DNA of 64,000 bases from Bosea vestrisii (GTDB lineage Bacteria; Pseudomonadota; Alphaproteobacteria; Rhizobiales; Beijerinckiaceae), in contig NZ_CP126307.1 of NCBI RefSeq assembly GCF_030144325.1, positions 4,678,001-4,742,000 on the forward strand, given 5' to 3'. The notes under the pieces were generated by a model. That model saw nothing but the letters and a program-made list of their open reading frames with translations, did not search any database and was not told where the DNA came from. Of this stretch, positions 49,992 through 59,755 are shown piece by piece. The position numbers and the translations under genes are program-made. Position 1 is the first letter of the stretch; each line of letters opens with the position of its first letter.

Positions 49992-50091
49992 GTCGTTCTC
50001 CTTCAGAGGGGAAACCTCAGAGGGGAAACGGATAAGCGCCCAGAAGGGTTCCGCTTCGAGAGTCACGAGCTGTGTACGATCGTAACCGGAC

Positions 50092-50638
50092 TTATCGATT
50101 CTTTTGATTTTCCGGCGAGTTAGTGTCGATCACGAGCTCGATTCCCGCAGCCAGGAAATCGAAAACCTTGGTCCGTTCAGGTGCGCGCCCGGGATTGTCG
50201 AATAATTCGCTGACCGTCGCCTCCTCCGACAGGAACAGGAAATCGGCATGGCTTCCGCTCTCGGGATAGGCGTCGATCGCGTGCCAGATACCGCGGTGGA
50301 ACAGCACGCCCTCGCCATCGAGCCGGAACGCCCGGAGCGCCTCCGGTGCCGGGGGGTATCTCGGACGGCTCGGCGACCACGATGATCGCCGGAGGACCGC
50401 CGAGCGGCTGGCGCGCCTCGGTGACGTGCAGGTGCCGCTCGATCAGGGCGACGAGGAAGGGCCGCGCGTGATAGCGCACGATCTGCAGTCGTGGCCGGCT
50501 CTCCGCGGCGAAGGGCTGGATCCAGATGTCGTAGCCCTCGCGCCCGGCATCGCGTGGTCTCGCAGGGGAGAGGACGCGGCCGTAGGGAGCGAAGGCTTCG
50601 GCGGTGAGTGGCGAGACGGGCAGGACGATGCGGCGCAT
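50092..50638 (-). pseudogene. allA: Ureidoglycolate lyase-like protein, frame broken
   Basis: AllA-family protein (about 181 residues if repaired) that would cleave ureidoglycolate to urea and glyoxylate. The N-terminal part (MRRIVLPVSPLTAEAFAPYGRV, LIERHLHVTEARQPLGG) starts at 50638. After the G6 run at 50351-50356 (C6 on the coding strand) the frame shifts; removing one base continues into VLFHRGIWHAIDAYPES and the stop at 50092. The homopolymer and intact motifs suggest a sequencing error. It is the last gene of the LysR-tctBAC operon, which points to carboxylate or ureide use. Confidence 0.8.
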
Positions 50639-50718
50639 GCCGGCATCGTAATGCGCCGCCGCCAAAGAAAACGGCGAGCATGAAGCCCGCCGTTCGGTAG
50701 GTAAATGATCCGAGCCGT

Positions 50719-51690
50719 TTACTGCTTCGGCGCGGCGGCGAGCACCGGCGAGAGCTTGTCGGCGTCGCGCTTGACGATCGCGGCGAAGCCGGCCGGCGTG
50801 CGCTCTTCGGCGGTAGGCAGCACAGTGCCGAGATCGAGCAGGCGCTTCTTGACGCCCTCGTCGTCGAGCGCCTTGCCGAGCGCGGCGACCAGCTTGTCGA
50901 TCGCTTCCTTCGGCATGCCCTTCGGCGCGGCGATGCCGTTCCAGGCCTCGATCTGGTACTCCGGCAGACCGGCTTCCTTGGTGGTCGGCACGTCGGGCAG
51001 CGCCGGCGAGCGCTGGGCCGAGGCGATGGCATAGGCCTTGATCGTGCCGGCCTTGACCTGCTCGGCGACGCTGACGATCTGGTCGCACATGAAGTCGATC
51101 TGTCCGGAGACCAGGTCGTTCAGCGCCGGGCCGGTGCCGCGATAGGCGACGGAGTTCAGCTTCGGCACGCCGAGCTGGCCCTTGAGCAGGGTGCAGGTCG
51201 TCCACGACACCGAGCCGACGCCGGCATGGGCTTCGTTCACCTTGTCGGTGTTCGTCTTCACATAGGCGACGAACTCCTTCAGGTCCTTAGGCTCGAAGTT
51301 CTTCTTGGCGACGATCAGGATCGGCGTGCCGCCGGCGAGTCCGATCGTCTGCATGCCGTTGATCGGGTCGTATTTCAGGCCGGGATAGGTGGCGGGCGCC
51401 GCCGAGAAGGTGCCGAGATGGCCCATCGCGATGGTGTAGCCGTCGGGCGTCGCCGTCAGCGCGCGGGTGATGCCGGTGGTGCCGCCGGCGCCGGCGACGT
51501 TTTCGACGACGACCTGCTGGCCGAGGGTCTTCGACATGTTCTCGCCGACGATGCGGGCGATGATGTCGGTCGGTCCGCCGGCCGCGAACGGCACGATCAT
51601 GGTGATCGGCCGCTCCGGATACTTGGACTGGGCCTGAGCCGGCAGCGCCAACGCGAGCGCTGCGGTGAGACTGAGGGCGAGCTTCTTCAT
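50719..51690 (-). CDS. tctC: TctC/Bug-family periplasmic substrate-binding protein
   Basis: Solute-binding protein of a tripartite tricarboxylate transporter. It has 323 residues: signal peptide (about 1-20), then YPERPITMIVPFAAGGPTDIIAR, the Bug ligand-binding signature, and GTFSAAPATY, AHAGVGSVS. Ligand cannot be read from the sequence; Bug proteins bind many organic acids and related compounds. It is upstream of the AllA-like gene and downstream of tctA. Confidence 0.92.
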   Translation of the reverse strand: MKKLALSLTAALALALPAQAQSKYPERPITMIVPFAAGGPTDIIARIVGENMSKTLGQQVVVENVAGAGGTTGITRALTATPDGYTIAMGHLGTFSAAPATYPGLKYDPINGMQTIGLAGGTPILIVAKKNFEPKDLKEFVAYVKTNTDKVNEAHAGVGSVSWTTCTLLKGQLGVPKLNSVAYRGTGPALNDLVSGQIDFMCDQIVSVAEQVKAGTIKAYAIASAQRSPALPDVPTTKEAGLPEYQIEAWNGIAAPKGMPKEAIDKLVAALGKALDDEGVKKRLLDLGTVLPTAEERTPAGFAAIVKRDADKLSPVLAAAPKQ

Positions 51691-51751
51691 GGGTAATCCT
51701 CCCTGATGCGATATCCTGAAGATGGTGGAACGGGGATGGGCGACAACCCCT

Positions 51752-53254
51752 TCATTCGGTGAAGACCTCTTCGCGTTTCTTCGACATCGACGGCAGCAGC
51801 GCGATGACGAGGATCGCGACGGCGACCAGCAGCAGGCCGGCCGAGATCGGCCGCTCGATGAAGGTCATGAACGAGCCGCGCGAGATGATCAGGGCCTGGC
51901 GCAGCTTCTCTTCCATCAGCTTGCCGAGCACGAAGCCGAGCAGCATCGGGGCGGGCTCGAAGCCGAGCTTGATCAGGATGTAGCCGAACAGGCCGAATAG
52001 CGCGGTGAAGGCGACGTCGACCGGCTGATTGTTCACCGAGTAGATGCCGATCGAGCAGAAGATCAGGATCGCCGGGAACATCAGGCGGTACGGCACCTGC
52101 AGCAGTTTCACCCACAGCCCGACCAGTGGCAGGTTGATCACCAGCAGCATCAGGTTGCCGATCCACATCGAGGCGATCATGCCCCAGAACAGGTCGGGGT
52201 TCTTGGTCATCACCTGCGGCCCGGGAATGATGCCGTGGATGGTCATTGCGCCGACCATCAGCGCCATCACCGCATTCGGCGGGATGCCGAGCGTGAGCAG
52301 CGGGATGAAGGCGGTCTGGGCCCCGGCGTTGTTGGCCGCTTCCGGTCCGGCGACACCCTCGATCGCGCCCTTGCCGAAGCGCGACGGGTCCTTGGCGATC
52401 TTTTTCTCCACCGTATAGCTGGCGAAGGGGCCAAGCACCGCGCCGTTGCCGGGCAGGATTCCGAGGATCGCGCCGATGCCGGTGCCGCGAACGACAGGCA
52501 GGGCCGCCTGCTTGATGTCGCTCCAGCCCGGCAGGAGTCGGCCGATCTTGGCGCGGACGACGTCGCGCGCCTCCGGGTTCTCCAGGTTGCGCAGCACCTC
52601 GGCGAAGCCGAACACGCCCATCGCCAGCACGGCGAAGTCGATGCCGTCGGAGAGCGGTGGGAAGCCGAAGGTCATGCGCTCCTGGCCGGTCTCGAGATCG
52701 GTGCCGACGGTCGAGAGCAATAGGCCGAGCATGATCATGCAGAAGGCCTTGAGGATCGAGCCGCGCGCCAGCACGACGGCAAAGCACAGGCCCATCACCA
52801 TCAGCGAGAAATACTCGGCCGGACCGAAGAGCAGCGCCAGCTTGGTCAGCGGCGCTCCCAGCGCCGCGATGACGACGGTGGCGACGCAGCCGGCGAAGAA
52901 CGAGGCGAGCGCGGCGGTGCCGAGCGCGACGCCGGCGCGGCCCTGCCTGGCCATCTGGTGCCCGTCGAGCGTCGTCACCACGGAGGTGGCCTCGCCGGGA
53001 ATGTTGACGAGGATGGCCGTGGTCGAGCCGCCGTACTGAGCGCCGTAATAGATGCCGGCCAGCATGATCAGCGCGCCGACCGGATCGAGCCCGAAGGTGA
53101 TCGGCAGCAGCATGGCGATGGTGGCGATCGGTCCGACGCCCGGCAGGACGCCGACCAGCGTGCCGACGAGGCAGCCGACGAAGCAGAGCGCGATGTTCTG
53201 GAGCGTGAGCGCGACACCGAAGCCGAGCCCGAGATGAGCGAACATTTCAGACAT
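51752..53254 (-). CDS. tctA: TTT transporter large membrane subunit TctA
   Basis: Large permease subunit (500 residues) with about 12 membrane helices. Characteristic: GVLPGVGPIATIAMLLPITFGLD near the N-terminus, YGAQYGGSTTAILVNIPGEA, and a second inverted GIGAILGILPGNGAV. Works with TctB and TctC to import carboxylates using a sodium or proton gradient. It follows tctB by 3 bases. Confidence 0.95.
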   Translation of the reverse strand: MSEMFAHLGLGFGVALTLQNIALCFVGCLVGTLVGVLPGVGPIATIAMLLPITFGLDPVGALIMLAGIYYGAQYGGSTTAILVNIPGEATSVVTTLDGHQMARQGRAGVALGTAALASFFAGCVATVVIAALGAPLTKLALLFGPAEYFSLMVMGLCFAVVLARGSILKAFCMIMLGLLLSTVGTDLETGQERMTFGFPPLSDGIDFAVLAMGVFGFAEVLRNLENPEARDVVRAKIGRLLPGWSDIKQAALPVVRGTGIGAILGILPGNGAVLGPFASYTVEKKIAKDPSRFGKGAIEGVAGPEAANNAGAQTAFIPLLTLGIPPNAVMALMVGAMTIHGIIPGPQVMTKNPDLFWGMIASMWIGNLMLLVINLPLVGLWVKLLQVPYRLMFPAILIFCSIGIYSVNNQPVDVAFTALFGLFGYILIKLGFEPAPMLLGFVLGKLMEEKLRQALIISRGSFMTFIERPISAGLLLVAVAILVIALLPSMSKKREEVFTE

Positions 53255-53257
53255 CGA

Positions 53258-53776
53258 TCAGATTCCCAGCAGCCAGGGCGCCAGCGGGATAGGCAGGCTC
53301 AGCGCGTATTTGAACAGGAGGGCGCAGGCAGCCGTCATCGCCACGGCGAAGATGGCGAGTTCCTTGATCCTGACGTCATCGGCGGCGAGGCCGGCGATGA
53401 ACACGACCAGGGGCCCTGACACCAGCATGCCGAGCTGCGGCACCTTGAGCGGGCCGATCTCGAAGCCGCGGATCGTCAGGCCGAAGATCACTGCCGCGCC
53501 GAGAACGAAGAGGACACCGCGCCAGGACCAGCCACTGAGCTTCTCACCCTTGTAGCGCAGCGAGTTGAAGGCCAGCAGCGCGCCGAGCGCGGCGCAGATC
53601 ACCGCGATCGACTTGGGCAGCATGCCCGGGCCGATCTGGCGCAAGGTGCCGAGCGGCAGGTCGCGCGCCAGGAACAGCGCCAGTCCCGCCAGCGCGATCA
53701 TGAACAGGCCGCCCGCGAAATCCTGCGTCGAGCGGATGCGCCAACCCTGCGCAGCCTCGATCTTGTTCAGACTCAT
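53258..53776 (-). CDS. tctB: TTT transporter small membrane subunit TctB
   Basis: Small permease subunit, 172 residues and about four helices: ARDLPLGTLRQIGPGMLPKS is a TctB landmark. Start 53776 follows GGAGGAC. When the upstream LysR frame is repaired, its TGA overlaps this ATG as TGATG, so the regulator and the transporter appear to form one transcript. Confidence 0.88.
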   Translation of the reverse strand: MSLNKIEAAQGWRIRSTQDFAGGLFMIALAGLALFLARDLPLGTLRQIGPGMLPKSIAVICAALGALLAFNSLRYKGEKLSGWSWRGVLFVLGAAVIFGLTIRGFEIGPLKVPQLGMLVSGPLVVFIAGLAADDVRIKELAIFAVAMTAACALLFKYALSLPIPLAPWLLGI

Positions 53777-54764
53777 CAATGTCCTCCGGCTCGGGTGGTT
53801 GCTGTGCGCGGAGCAGACTTTCTGCCGCGCCCGGTTACGCTGAACGGCAGAACATTGCCGTCGTCGATCAAGGTCACGCTCTCGCGCAGGATGGCGAGGA
53901 AATCGTCGCGCGCCGCGAGCTTCTGATGCGGCCGCCAGGCGACGCCGACCAGGGCCCCGGGGGTGGCGGGTCGAGCAGTGCGCCGCGCAGGCGCCGCATG
54001 GTGACTCCGGGAAAGCTCAGCCGCGAGACCCAGTCCGGCGCCAGCGCCATGCCGAGCCCGGCTGCGACCGCGGACATCATCGCCGGCTTCTCGGTTGCCT
54101 CGATGGTGACGTTCGGGACCGCGCCGACGCTCTCGAAATAGGCCATGACAAGGTCATAGGCGAAGGGGCGGATACGCTTCGACGGCACGACGAAGGGCTC
54201 GCCGACCAGATCCTGCATGGTCAGGTATTCGCGCGCAGCGAGCGGATGGCTCTCGCTCAGCACGACGATGGGTCGCTCGACGCGCAGGATCTCGAAAGCG
54301 CAATCGGTCGGCTTGCGGGGCGGGCGGAGCAGAGCGAGGTCGAGCTTGCCGGCCTCCAGCATCTGCACCAGGGGTGCGGTCATCGCCTCGACGAACTTGA
54401 TCTCGATGCCGGGATGGCGCGAGCGGAAGGTCACCAGCGCCTCCGGCACGAAACTCGACGATGCCGCGTCGATCGCGCCGACCCGCAGCACCTTGCTGGA
54501 GGCCAGCGAAGCCTCGCGGACCGAGCGGGAGGCGCGCTCCATCCGGACCAGGATGGCCTTGGCCTCTTCCAGCATGATGAGCCCGGCGCGGGTGAGCGCG
54601 ACCTGCCGCGTGGTGCGGGTCAGGAGGCTGACGCCGAGCTCGTCCTCGAGCGCGCTGATCTGGCGTGAAAGTGCTGGCGGTGCGAGGCCGAGCCGCTCGG
54701 CAGCCCGGCCGAAGTGCAGCTCTTCCGCCACCGCGATGAAGCATCGCAGCTGCCGCAGGTCCAT
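53776..54764 (-). CDS. LysR-family transcriptional regulator (C-terminus frameshifted)
   Basis: A LysR regulator, about 329 residues when read through. It has an N-terminal winged helix-turn-helix (MDLRQLRCFIAVAEELHFGRAAERLGLAPPAL...) and a substrate-binding domain. In the raw sequence the frame ends at 53874 with an atypical Pro/Arg/Ser tail. Adding one base in the C4-G5 stretch at 53955-53963 restores a natural C-terminus (LVGVAWRPHQKLAARDDFLAIL) and a stop that overlaps tctB. I take 53776 as the real end. It probably controls the TTT transport operon in response to its substrate. Confidence 0.85.
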
Positions 54765-54904
54765 GGTTGTCGCGCTCCCCTCTGGCGTATCGCTTTTTGT
54801 GATATCGTCCAGTCGTTTCGGTTATGCCCTTTAGCGCGTATCGCCAGTTTTGCGACCCTAGAGCAATTCATAATTTTTTGGCAACAAAGCTCGCAAACAC
54901 GAAA

Positions 54905-54932
54905 GCGGCGTCCACAGGGTGAACACCGCCGC
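54905..54932 (-). terminator. Possible terminator of the DMT permease gene
   Basis: GCGGCG (54905-54910) and CGCCGC (54927-54932) can pair around a 16-base loop; on the minus strand the stem is followed by TTTCGTGTTT. It lies 62 bases downstream of the permease stop. The stem is short, so the call is tentative. The rest of 54765-54994 is non-coding and AT-richer near 54830-54900, probably the LysR promoter region. Confidence 0.4.
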
Positions 54933-54994
54933 CGCGTTCCGTCATGCTGCAGTGACTTGCTATCTGCGTTGGTGAGTGCCGGCCTTGAGCCCGG

Positions 54995-55936
54995 TCAAGC
55001 AGTCGGAGCGTCGGCCCGCTTGGCGCTCCACAGCCCGGCTACGCGCCCGTCGATCAGCGCCAATCCGGCGAAGATCGCGGCCATACCGGCAAAGTGACGC
55101 GGCAGCAGCTCCTCGCCCAGCAGGCCCGAGCCGAGCAGAATGGCGCTGACTGGGATCAGGAAGGTCACCAGCATGACATTGCTCGGTCCCGCAGTGCGCA
55201 TGATCCGGAAGAAGATGATGTAGGCCAGCGCCGTCGAGATCAGCGCCAGGCCGATCGCAGCGAGGACGGCTTGCTGCGACGGGACTGGCAGCGTCCATGG
55301 CGGATGCAGGAAGAATACGATCGGAACGATCATCACCGTCGAGGCACTGAGCTGGCCGGTGGCAGCGACGAGTGGCGGTAGGCCGCGGAAGCGGCGTCCG
55401 AACAGGCCGGAGAAGGCATAGGAGACTGCGGCGAGGACGCAGGCGAGCTGGGCGGCGAGATTGGAGCCGAGCCCTCCGAGCACGTCGGGGCCCATCAGGA
55501 TGCCGACACCGACAAGGCCTGCCAGTACGCCGCCGAGCTTCAGCCCGGTCGCCCTCTCATTGCCGAAGCAGTGCATCACCAGCACGGCGAAGATCGGCGT
55601 GGTCGCGTTCAGGATCGAGGCAAGGCCGCTCGCGATCTGCTGCTGGCCCCACAGGAACAGGCTGAACGGGATCAGATTGTTGAGGATGCCCATGCCGAAG
55701 AAGGCGAGCCAGATGCTGCGCCCGACCGCCATGGATTGACCCGTGATCCGGACCACGAGGAGAAGCGACAGCGCCGCCAGACCGACGCGCACCTGCACGA
55801 CGGCGAAGGGTGGCCACTCCGCCACGGTGAGCTTGTTGAAGAAGAACGAGCCGCCCCACAGGATCGAGAGGGCGACGAGCAGGAGCCATTCTATCGGGCC
55901 CATGCGCAGCGAGGGAGCGGAGGTCGACTGTGTCAT
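54995..55936 (-). CDS. EamA/DMT-family permease
   Basis: Ten-helix drug/metabolite transporter of 313 residues with two EamA halves (ILWGGSFFFNKLTVAEWPP in the first; ISTALAYIIFFRIMRTAGPSNVM in the second). Substrate unknown; related proteins export amino acids or metabolites. Start 55936 (MTQSTSAP) is chosen. The gene is preceded by a composite palindromic repeat. Confidence 0.9.
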   Translation of the reverse strand: MTQSTSAPSLRMGPIEWLLLVALSILWGGSFFFNKLTVAEWPPFAVVQVRVGLAALSLLLVVRITGQSMAVGRSIWLAFFGMGILNNLIPFSLFLWGQQQIASGLASILNATTPIFAVLVMHCFGNERATGLKLGGVLAGLVGVGILMGPDVLGGLGSNLAAQLACVLAAVSYAFSGLFGRRFRGLPPLVAATGQLSASTVMIVPIVFFLHPPWTLPVPSQQAVLAAIGLALISTALAYIIFFRIMRTAGPSNVMLVTFLIPVSAILLGSGLLGEELLPRHFAGMAAIFAGLALIDGRVAGLWSAKRADAPTA

Positions 55937-56016
55937 GACGGAAGCTGTCCTCGCAGGGCGGGTCATCCTGCGTCAGTAGGTAGCCGGGCAGGGCCAGGCC
56001 ACCCGATTTCCGGCTA

Positions 56017-56141
56017 GAGCCGGATGACGTCAGACGAAACCGCCAAGCGGTTCCGTCTGACGTCTGAATCCGTCTCTTATCAAAAAGTCAGAGCAGGATT
56101 CGCGCGAAAAACCGGTTTCCACTTTTTCGCATCCTGCTCTC
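56017..56141. repeat. Composite palindromic intergenic repeat
   Basis: Two strong hairpins in tandem. The first is GACGTCAGACG (56026-56036) with CGTCTGACGTC (56054-56064), extended inward by AACCGC/GCGGTT. The second is AGAGCAGGAT (56090-56099) with ATCCTGCTCT (56131-56140), enclosing GCGCGAAAAACCGG and CACTTTTTCGC. I recognise both as resembling dispersed repeats of Hyphomicrobiales. No gene lies here. Confidence 0.7.
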
Positions 56142-56144
56142 GTC

Positions 56145-56807
56145 TTACGCAGGCTCGGCCTCGCGCGCTGCCCACATCGCCTTGAAACCCGGCCGGGCAT
56201 GGCAGGCGTCGAGCCAGGCCTTGACGTTCGGCGCCGCGTCGAAGAGCTGCGTTGCCGGCTTGGCGTAACGGATGACCTCGGCGACGTTGATATCGGCGAC
56301 GGTGAAGCGCCCGCCCATCACAAAGCCGCCGCCCTCGGCCAGGGCCTTATCGAGCACCGCAAAGGGGGCGGGAAGGGCGGCGAGAGCCGTGGCGACGATG
56401 GCGGGATCGCGCTTCTCTGGCGGATAGGCAGCCAGGTGATAGGTCAGGTTCAGCGCCTGCGTCTCGCATTCGGTCGCGGCCCAGAGCGACCACATCGCCG
56501 CGAGCCCTTCTTCCTGCACATCCTTCGGCGCGACCGGGCCGCCATGCTTGCGGGCGAGGTAGAGGTTGATCGCCAGCGACTCGTGCAGGACGAAGCCGTC
56601 ATCGTCGATCGACGGAACGTGGCCGTTCGGATTGACCGCCATGAACTCGGCGCTGCGCGTGTGGATCGGCGCGTCCGGCGCATGGGGGTCTGCGACGCGA
56701 TAGACCTGGATCACCGGAACATGCTTGAAGGTGATGCCGAGCTCGTTGGCGAGCCAGACATTGCGCGTCGCGCGCGAGCGGTAGCAGCCATAGATGGTCA
56801 GGGACAT
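56145..56807 (-). CDS. Glutathione S-transferase-like protein
   Basis: A 220-residue GST: N-terminal thioredoxin domain (SLTIYGCYRSRATRNVWLANEL, VPSIDDDGFVLHESLAINLYLA with the cis-Pro and Glu-Ser pair that bind glutathione) and a C-terminal helical domain ending FKAMWAAREAE. The start at 56807 is the only good one. Substrate unknown. Confidence 0.9.
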   Translation of the reverse strand: MSLTIYGCYRSRATRNVWLANELGITFKHVPVIQVYRVADPHAPDAPIHTRSAEFMAVNPNGHVPSIDDDGFVLHESLAINLYLARKHGGPVAPKDVQEEGLAAMWSLWAATECETQALNLTYHLAAYPPEKRDPAIVATALAALPAPFAVLDKALAEGGGFVMGGRFTVADINVAEVIRYAKPATQLFDAAPNVKAWLDACHARPGFKAMWAAREAEPA

Positions 56808-56875
56808 GGGCAGGATTCCGGCAGACGGGAGGGGCTCCGAATCCAGCAGATGCGGAGAAAAATATTCTACGAAGC

Positions 56876-58032
56876 TCAGCCGAGCTGGCGCAAGGTCTCG
56901 CGGGCGATGATCAGGCGCTGGATCTCGGAGGTGCCCTCATAGATCCGGGTGATGCGCGCGTCGCGCGCATAGCGCTCGACCGGGAAGTCGCGGCAATAGC
57001 CGGCGCCGCCATGAATCTGGATCGCCGCGTCGGTGCAGCGATGGGCCGCTTCCGAGGCAAAGAGCTTTGCCATCGAGGCTTCCCTCGCGAAGGGCTCGCC
57101 GCGGTCTTTCTTCGCCGCGGCATCGAGGATCAGCAGGCGCGATGCATGCAGGTCGACCTCGCGATCGGCGATCAGCCACTGCAGGCCCTGGAATTCGGTG
57201 AGCGCCTGGCCGAACTGCTTACGCTCGCGGGCATAGGACTTGGCGGCGTCCATCGCGGCGCGGGCAATGCCGAGCGAGACCGCAGCGACGCCGATGCGAC
57301 CGCCGGCGAGCTCGCCGACCGCGACCCGGAAGCCGTCATTCTCCTTGCCCATCAGATTGGCGGCAGGGACGCGCGCGCCATCGAAATGGATGGTGTTGGT
57401 GGCCGAGCCGGTCTGGCCCATCTTCTTCTCGGCCTTGCCGACGCTGACGCCCGGCGTGTCCGCCGGCACGAGGAAGACCGAGATGCCCTTGCCCTTGGGT
57501 ACATCGGGATTGGTCACGCCCCAGACCACGAAAAGCCCGGCGTACTCGCCCGAGGTGATGAAGATCTTCTCGCCGTCGAGAACGTAGGCATCGCCGTCAC
57601 GTCGGGCGCGCAGCTTCATGCCGGCGGGATCGGAGCCCGCCCCAGCCTCGGTCAGGCAGAAGGCGCCGGCCGGATAGGTGCCGTCGGCAAGCCTGGGCAG
57701 ATGATCCGCCTGCTGCCGCGACGAGCCGACCGCCTGGATGACCTCGCCGACCATGTTGGTGACCGAGGTGGTCACGGCGGTCGAGGCGCAGGCGGCCGCC
57801 AGCTCCTCGAGCGTCAGCGCGAAGGCGACGGTGCCGGCCTCCGTGCCGCCGAAGCCGGCCTGGATGTTGAGCGCCATGAAGCCGTTTTCGGCGAGCAGCT
57901 TCAGATTGGTGAGGAACTCCGGCCGTCCCTCGCCGCGGTCGAGCCGCTCGGCCAGAGGAGCCAGCCGTTCGGTAGCGAGCTTGCGCGCGCCTCGCGGATG
58001 AGCTCTTCCTCCTCGGTCAGGGAAAACTGCAT
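56876..58032 (-). pseudogene. Acyl-CoA dehydrogenase, frame broken near the N-terminus
   Basis: Flavin acyl-CoA dehydrogenase (about 385 residues if repaired) that passes electrons to ETF and so to the ETF-QO encoded in this window. FAD/substrate motifs are AFCLTEAGAGSDPAGMK and GEKIFITSGEYAG; the catalytic Glu is likely the one in YEGTSEIQ near the C-terminus. The natural start MQFSLTEEEELIREAR is at 58032, but a length difference in the GC-dinucleotide run at 57983-57990 breaks the frame there; the remainder reads in another frame. The repeat makes an error or slippage likely. Chain-length preference cannot be stated. Confidence 0.85.
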
Positions 58033-58372
58033 GGGACAGGCTCGCTTGGTTGAGGCTCTTGGGCGTCAGCTTAGAAGCTGGCGAGAGGCGAGCCAATGCG
58101 CGGCTTCGCCAGCCCGGTCGTGCGCTCGCAAGCGCTCGTTCTCCTTATGGAATTTTGACTTGACGGGGCCAGCCGCGAGGCGCATCTGCCCGGTCGTTCG
58201 CCAATCCGCGCTACGGCCGGCCGGCGACTCCACAGGAACCCATGAACCCCATGCCAAGCGACAGTCCCAGTCGACAGTCCTTGCCGTCCTCGGTCCGCCC
58301 GGGCGCCTGATCCCTAACCGGCAGGCTCGCCCCGGTTTGGCCGTTCGACGGCCAAACCGAAGGAAGCGAGCC
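58033..58372. promoter_or_regulatory. Intergenic region between the acyl-CoA dehydrogenase and mgtE
   Basis: A 340-base divergent region. It holds the promoters of both flanking genes and a long mgtE leader. The only clear structure is the hairpin at 58334-58358. Nearby, GACAGTCC occurs twice (58260-58267 and 58274-58281). I see no established magnesium riboswitch. Confidence 0.45.
58334..58358 (+). promoter_or_regulatory. Strong hairpin in the mgtE leader
   Basis: GGTTTGGCCG (58334-58343) pairs with CGGCCAAACC (58349-58358) around a 5-base loop, a perfect 10-bp stem. It sits 2-3 bases before the ribosome binding site AAGGA, with no T-tract, so it can affect translation initiation. Whether it responds to magnesium is unknown. 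Confidence 0.5.
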
Positions 58373-59755
58373 ATGAACGCCGCTATCACCGAAGTCCTGC
58401 CCACCATCGATCTCCCGGCCGGAATCCTGGCCGCAACGCTGGCGCGCACCCACGTCGCCGACATCGTCGAGACGCTCAACGAGCACGCGCCGGCCTATGC
58501 CGCGGAAGTCCTGCTCAATCTCCCGGGCGGACGGGCGGTCGATGTGCTCGACCAGCCCGAACTCAACGAGCCCGGCGCTATCCTGAAGGCGCTGCCGCTC
58601 GACCGTGCCGTCAGCCTCATCCAGGGCATGTCGTCCGACCGGATCGCCGACATCTTCCGCAACGACCTCTCCGAGCCGGAGCGGCATCGCTTCGTGGCGC
58701 GGCTCGACCGTGAAACCAAGGCCGCGCTCGCCTCGCTGCTCGCCTATCCCGAGCACAGCGCCGGCGCGATCATGACCACGGAGTTCGTCAGCGTACCCGC
58801 CGACTGGACGGTCGCGCAAACGCTCGAGCACGTGCGCACCGTCGAGCGCACCCGTGAAACCGTCTACGCGATCTATGTCCTCGATCCCGCGACGGGCACG
58901 TTGCAGCAGGCTGTCGCGCTGCGTCGCCTGATCTCCGGCGAGTCCGACGCTCTCGTCGGCTCGGCGGCAGCCCGGCGCGATCCGATCAGCGTCTCGCCCC
59001 TGACCGACCGCGAGGATGTGGCGCGGCTGATCGCCAAGTACAATCTGCTGGCGGTGCCGGTGGTCGACGAAAGCCGGCTTATCCTCGGCATCGTCACCGT
59101 CGACGACGTCATCGACGCGATGGTCGACGAGACCACCGAGGACGTCCAGAAGCTCGGCGGCATGGAGGCGCTGGGCGAGCCCTACAACCAGATCGGCTTC
59201 TTCAAGATGATCAGGAAGCGGGCCGGTTGGCTCAGCATCCTGCTCGTCGGCGAGATGCTGACCGCGTCCGTCCTGCAACATTACGAGGGCGCACTCGAGA
59301 AGGCGATCGTGCTCACTTTGTTCATTCCGCTGATCATGAGCTCGGGCGGCAACTCCGGCTCGCAGGCGACCTCGCTGATCATCCGCGCTCTTGCGCTGCG
59401 CGAGCTCAACCTGCGTGACTGGTGGCGCGTGGCATTGCGCGAAGTCCCGACCGGACTGACGCTCGGCGCCATCCTCGGAGCGATCGGCTTCGTCCGCGTC
59501 GTGGCCTGGCAGAAGCTCGGCTTCTACGACTATGGCGAGCATTGGCCGCTGGTAGCGGCGACGGTCGGCGCGGCCCTGCTCGGCATCGTCACCTTCGGCT
59601 CGCTGACCGGCTCGATGCTGCCCTTCATCATGACGCGGCTCGGCTTCGATCCAGCCAGCGCCTCGGCACCCTTCGTCGCGACGCTGGTCGATGTCTCCGG
59701 CTTGGCGATCTATTTCAGCATTGCCCTGATGATCCTGAGCGGCACGTTGCTCTAG
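58373..59755 (+). CDS. mgtE: Magnesium transporter MgtE
   Basis: Mg2+ channel, 460 residues: N-terminal alpha-superhelical N domain (to about 130), two CBS domains (about 130-255; EHSAGAIMTTEF, VTVDDVIDAMVD) and five membrane helices with GGNSGSQATSL. The N and CBS domains gate the channel in response to cytosolic Mg2+. The start at 58373 (MNAAITEVLPTID) follows AAGGA; the frame is open far upstream, into 57011, only because it shadows the opposite gene. Confidence 0.95.
   Translation: MNAAITEVLPTIDLPAGILAATLARTHVADIVETLNEHAPAYAAEVLLNLPGGRAVDVLDQPELNEPGAILKALPLDRAVSLIQGMSSDRIADIFRNDLSEPERHRFVARLDRETKAALASLLAYPEHSAGAIMTTEFVSVPADWTVAQTLEHVRTVERTRETVYAIYVLDPATGTLQQAVALRRLISGESDALVGSAAARRDPISVSPLTDREDVARLIAKYNLLAVPVVDESRLILGIVTVDDVIDAMVDETTEDVQKLGGMEALGEPYNQIGFFKMIRKRAGWLSILLVGEMLTASVLQHYEGALEKAIVLTLFIPLIMSSGGNSGSQATSLIIRALALRELNLRDWWRVALREVPTGLTLGAILGAIGFVRVVAWQKLGFYDYGEHWPLVAATVGAALLGIVTFGSLTGSMLPFIMTRLGFDPASASAPFVATLVDVSGLAIYFSIALMILSGTLL

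Noticed and set aside
57011..59755. A 914-codon open frame with MgtE at its C-terminus
   Set aside because: The first 454 codons are antisense to the acyl-CoA dehydrogenase; MgtE has a complete N domain, ribosome binding site and start at 58373.
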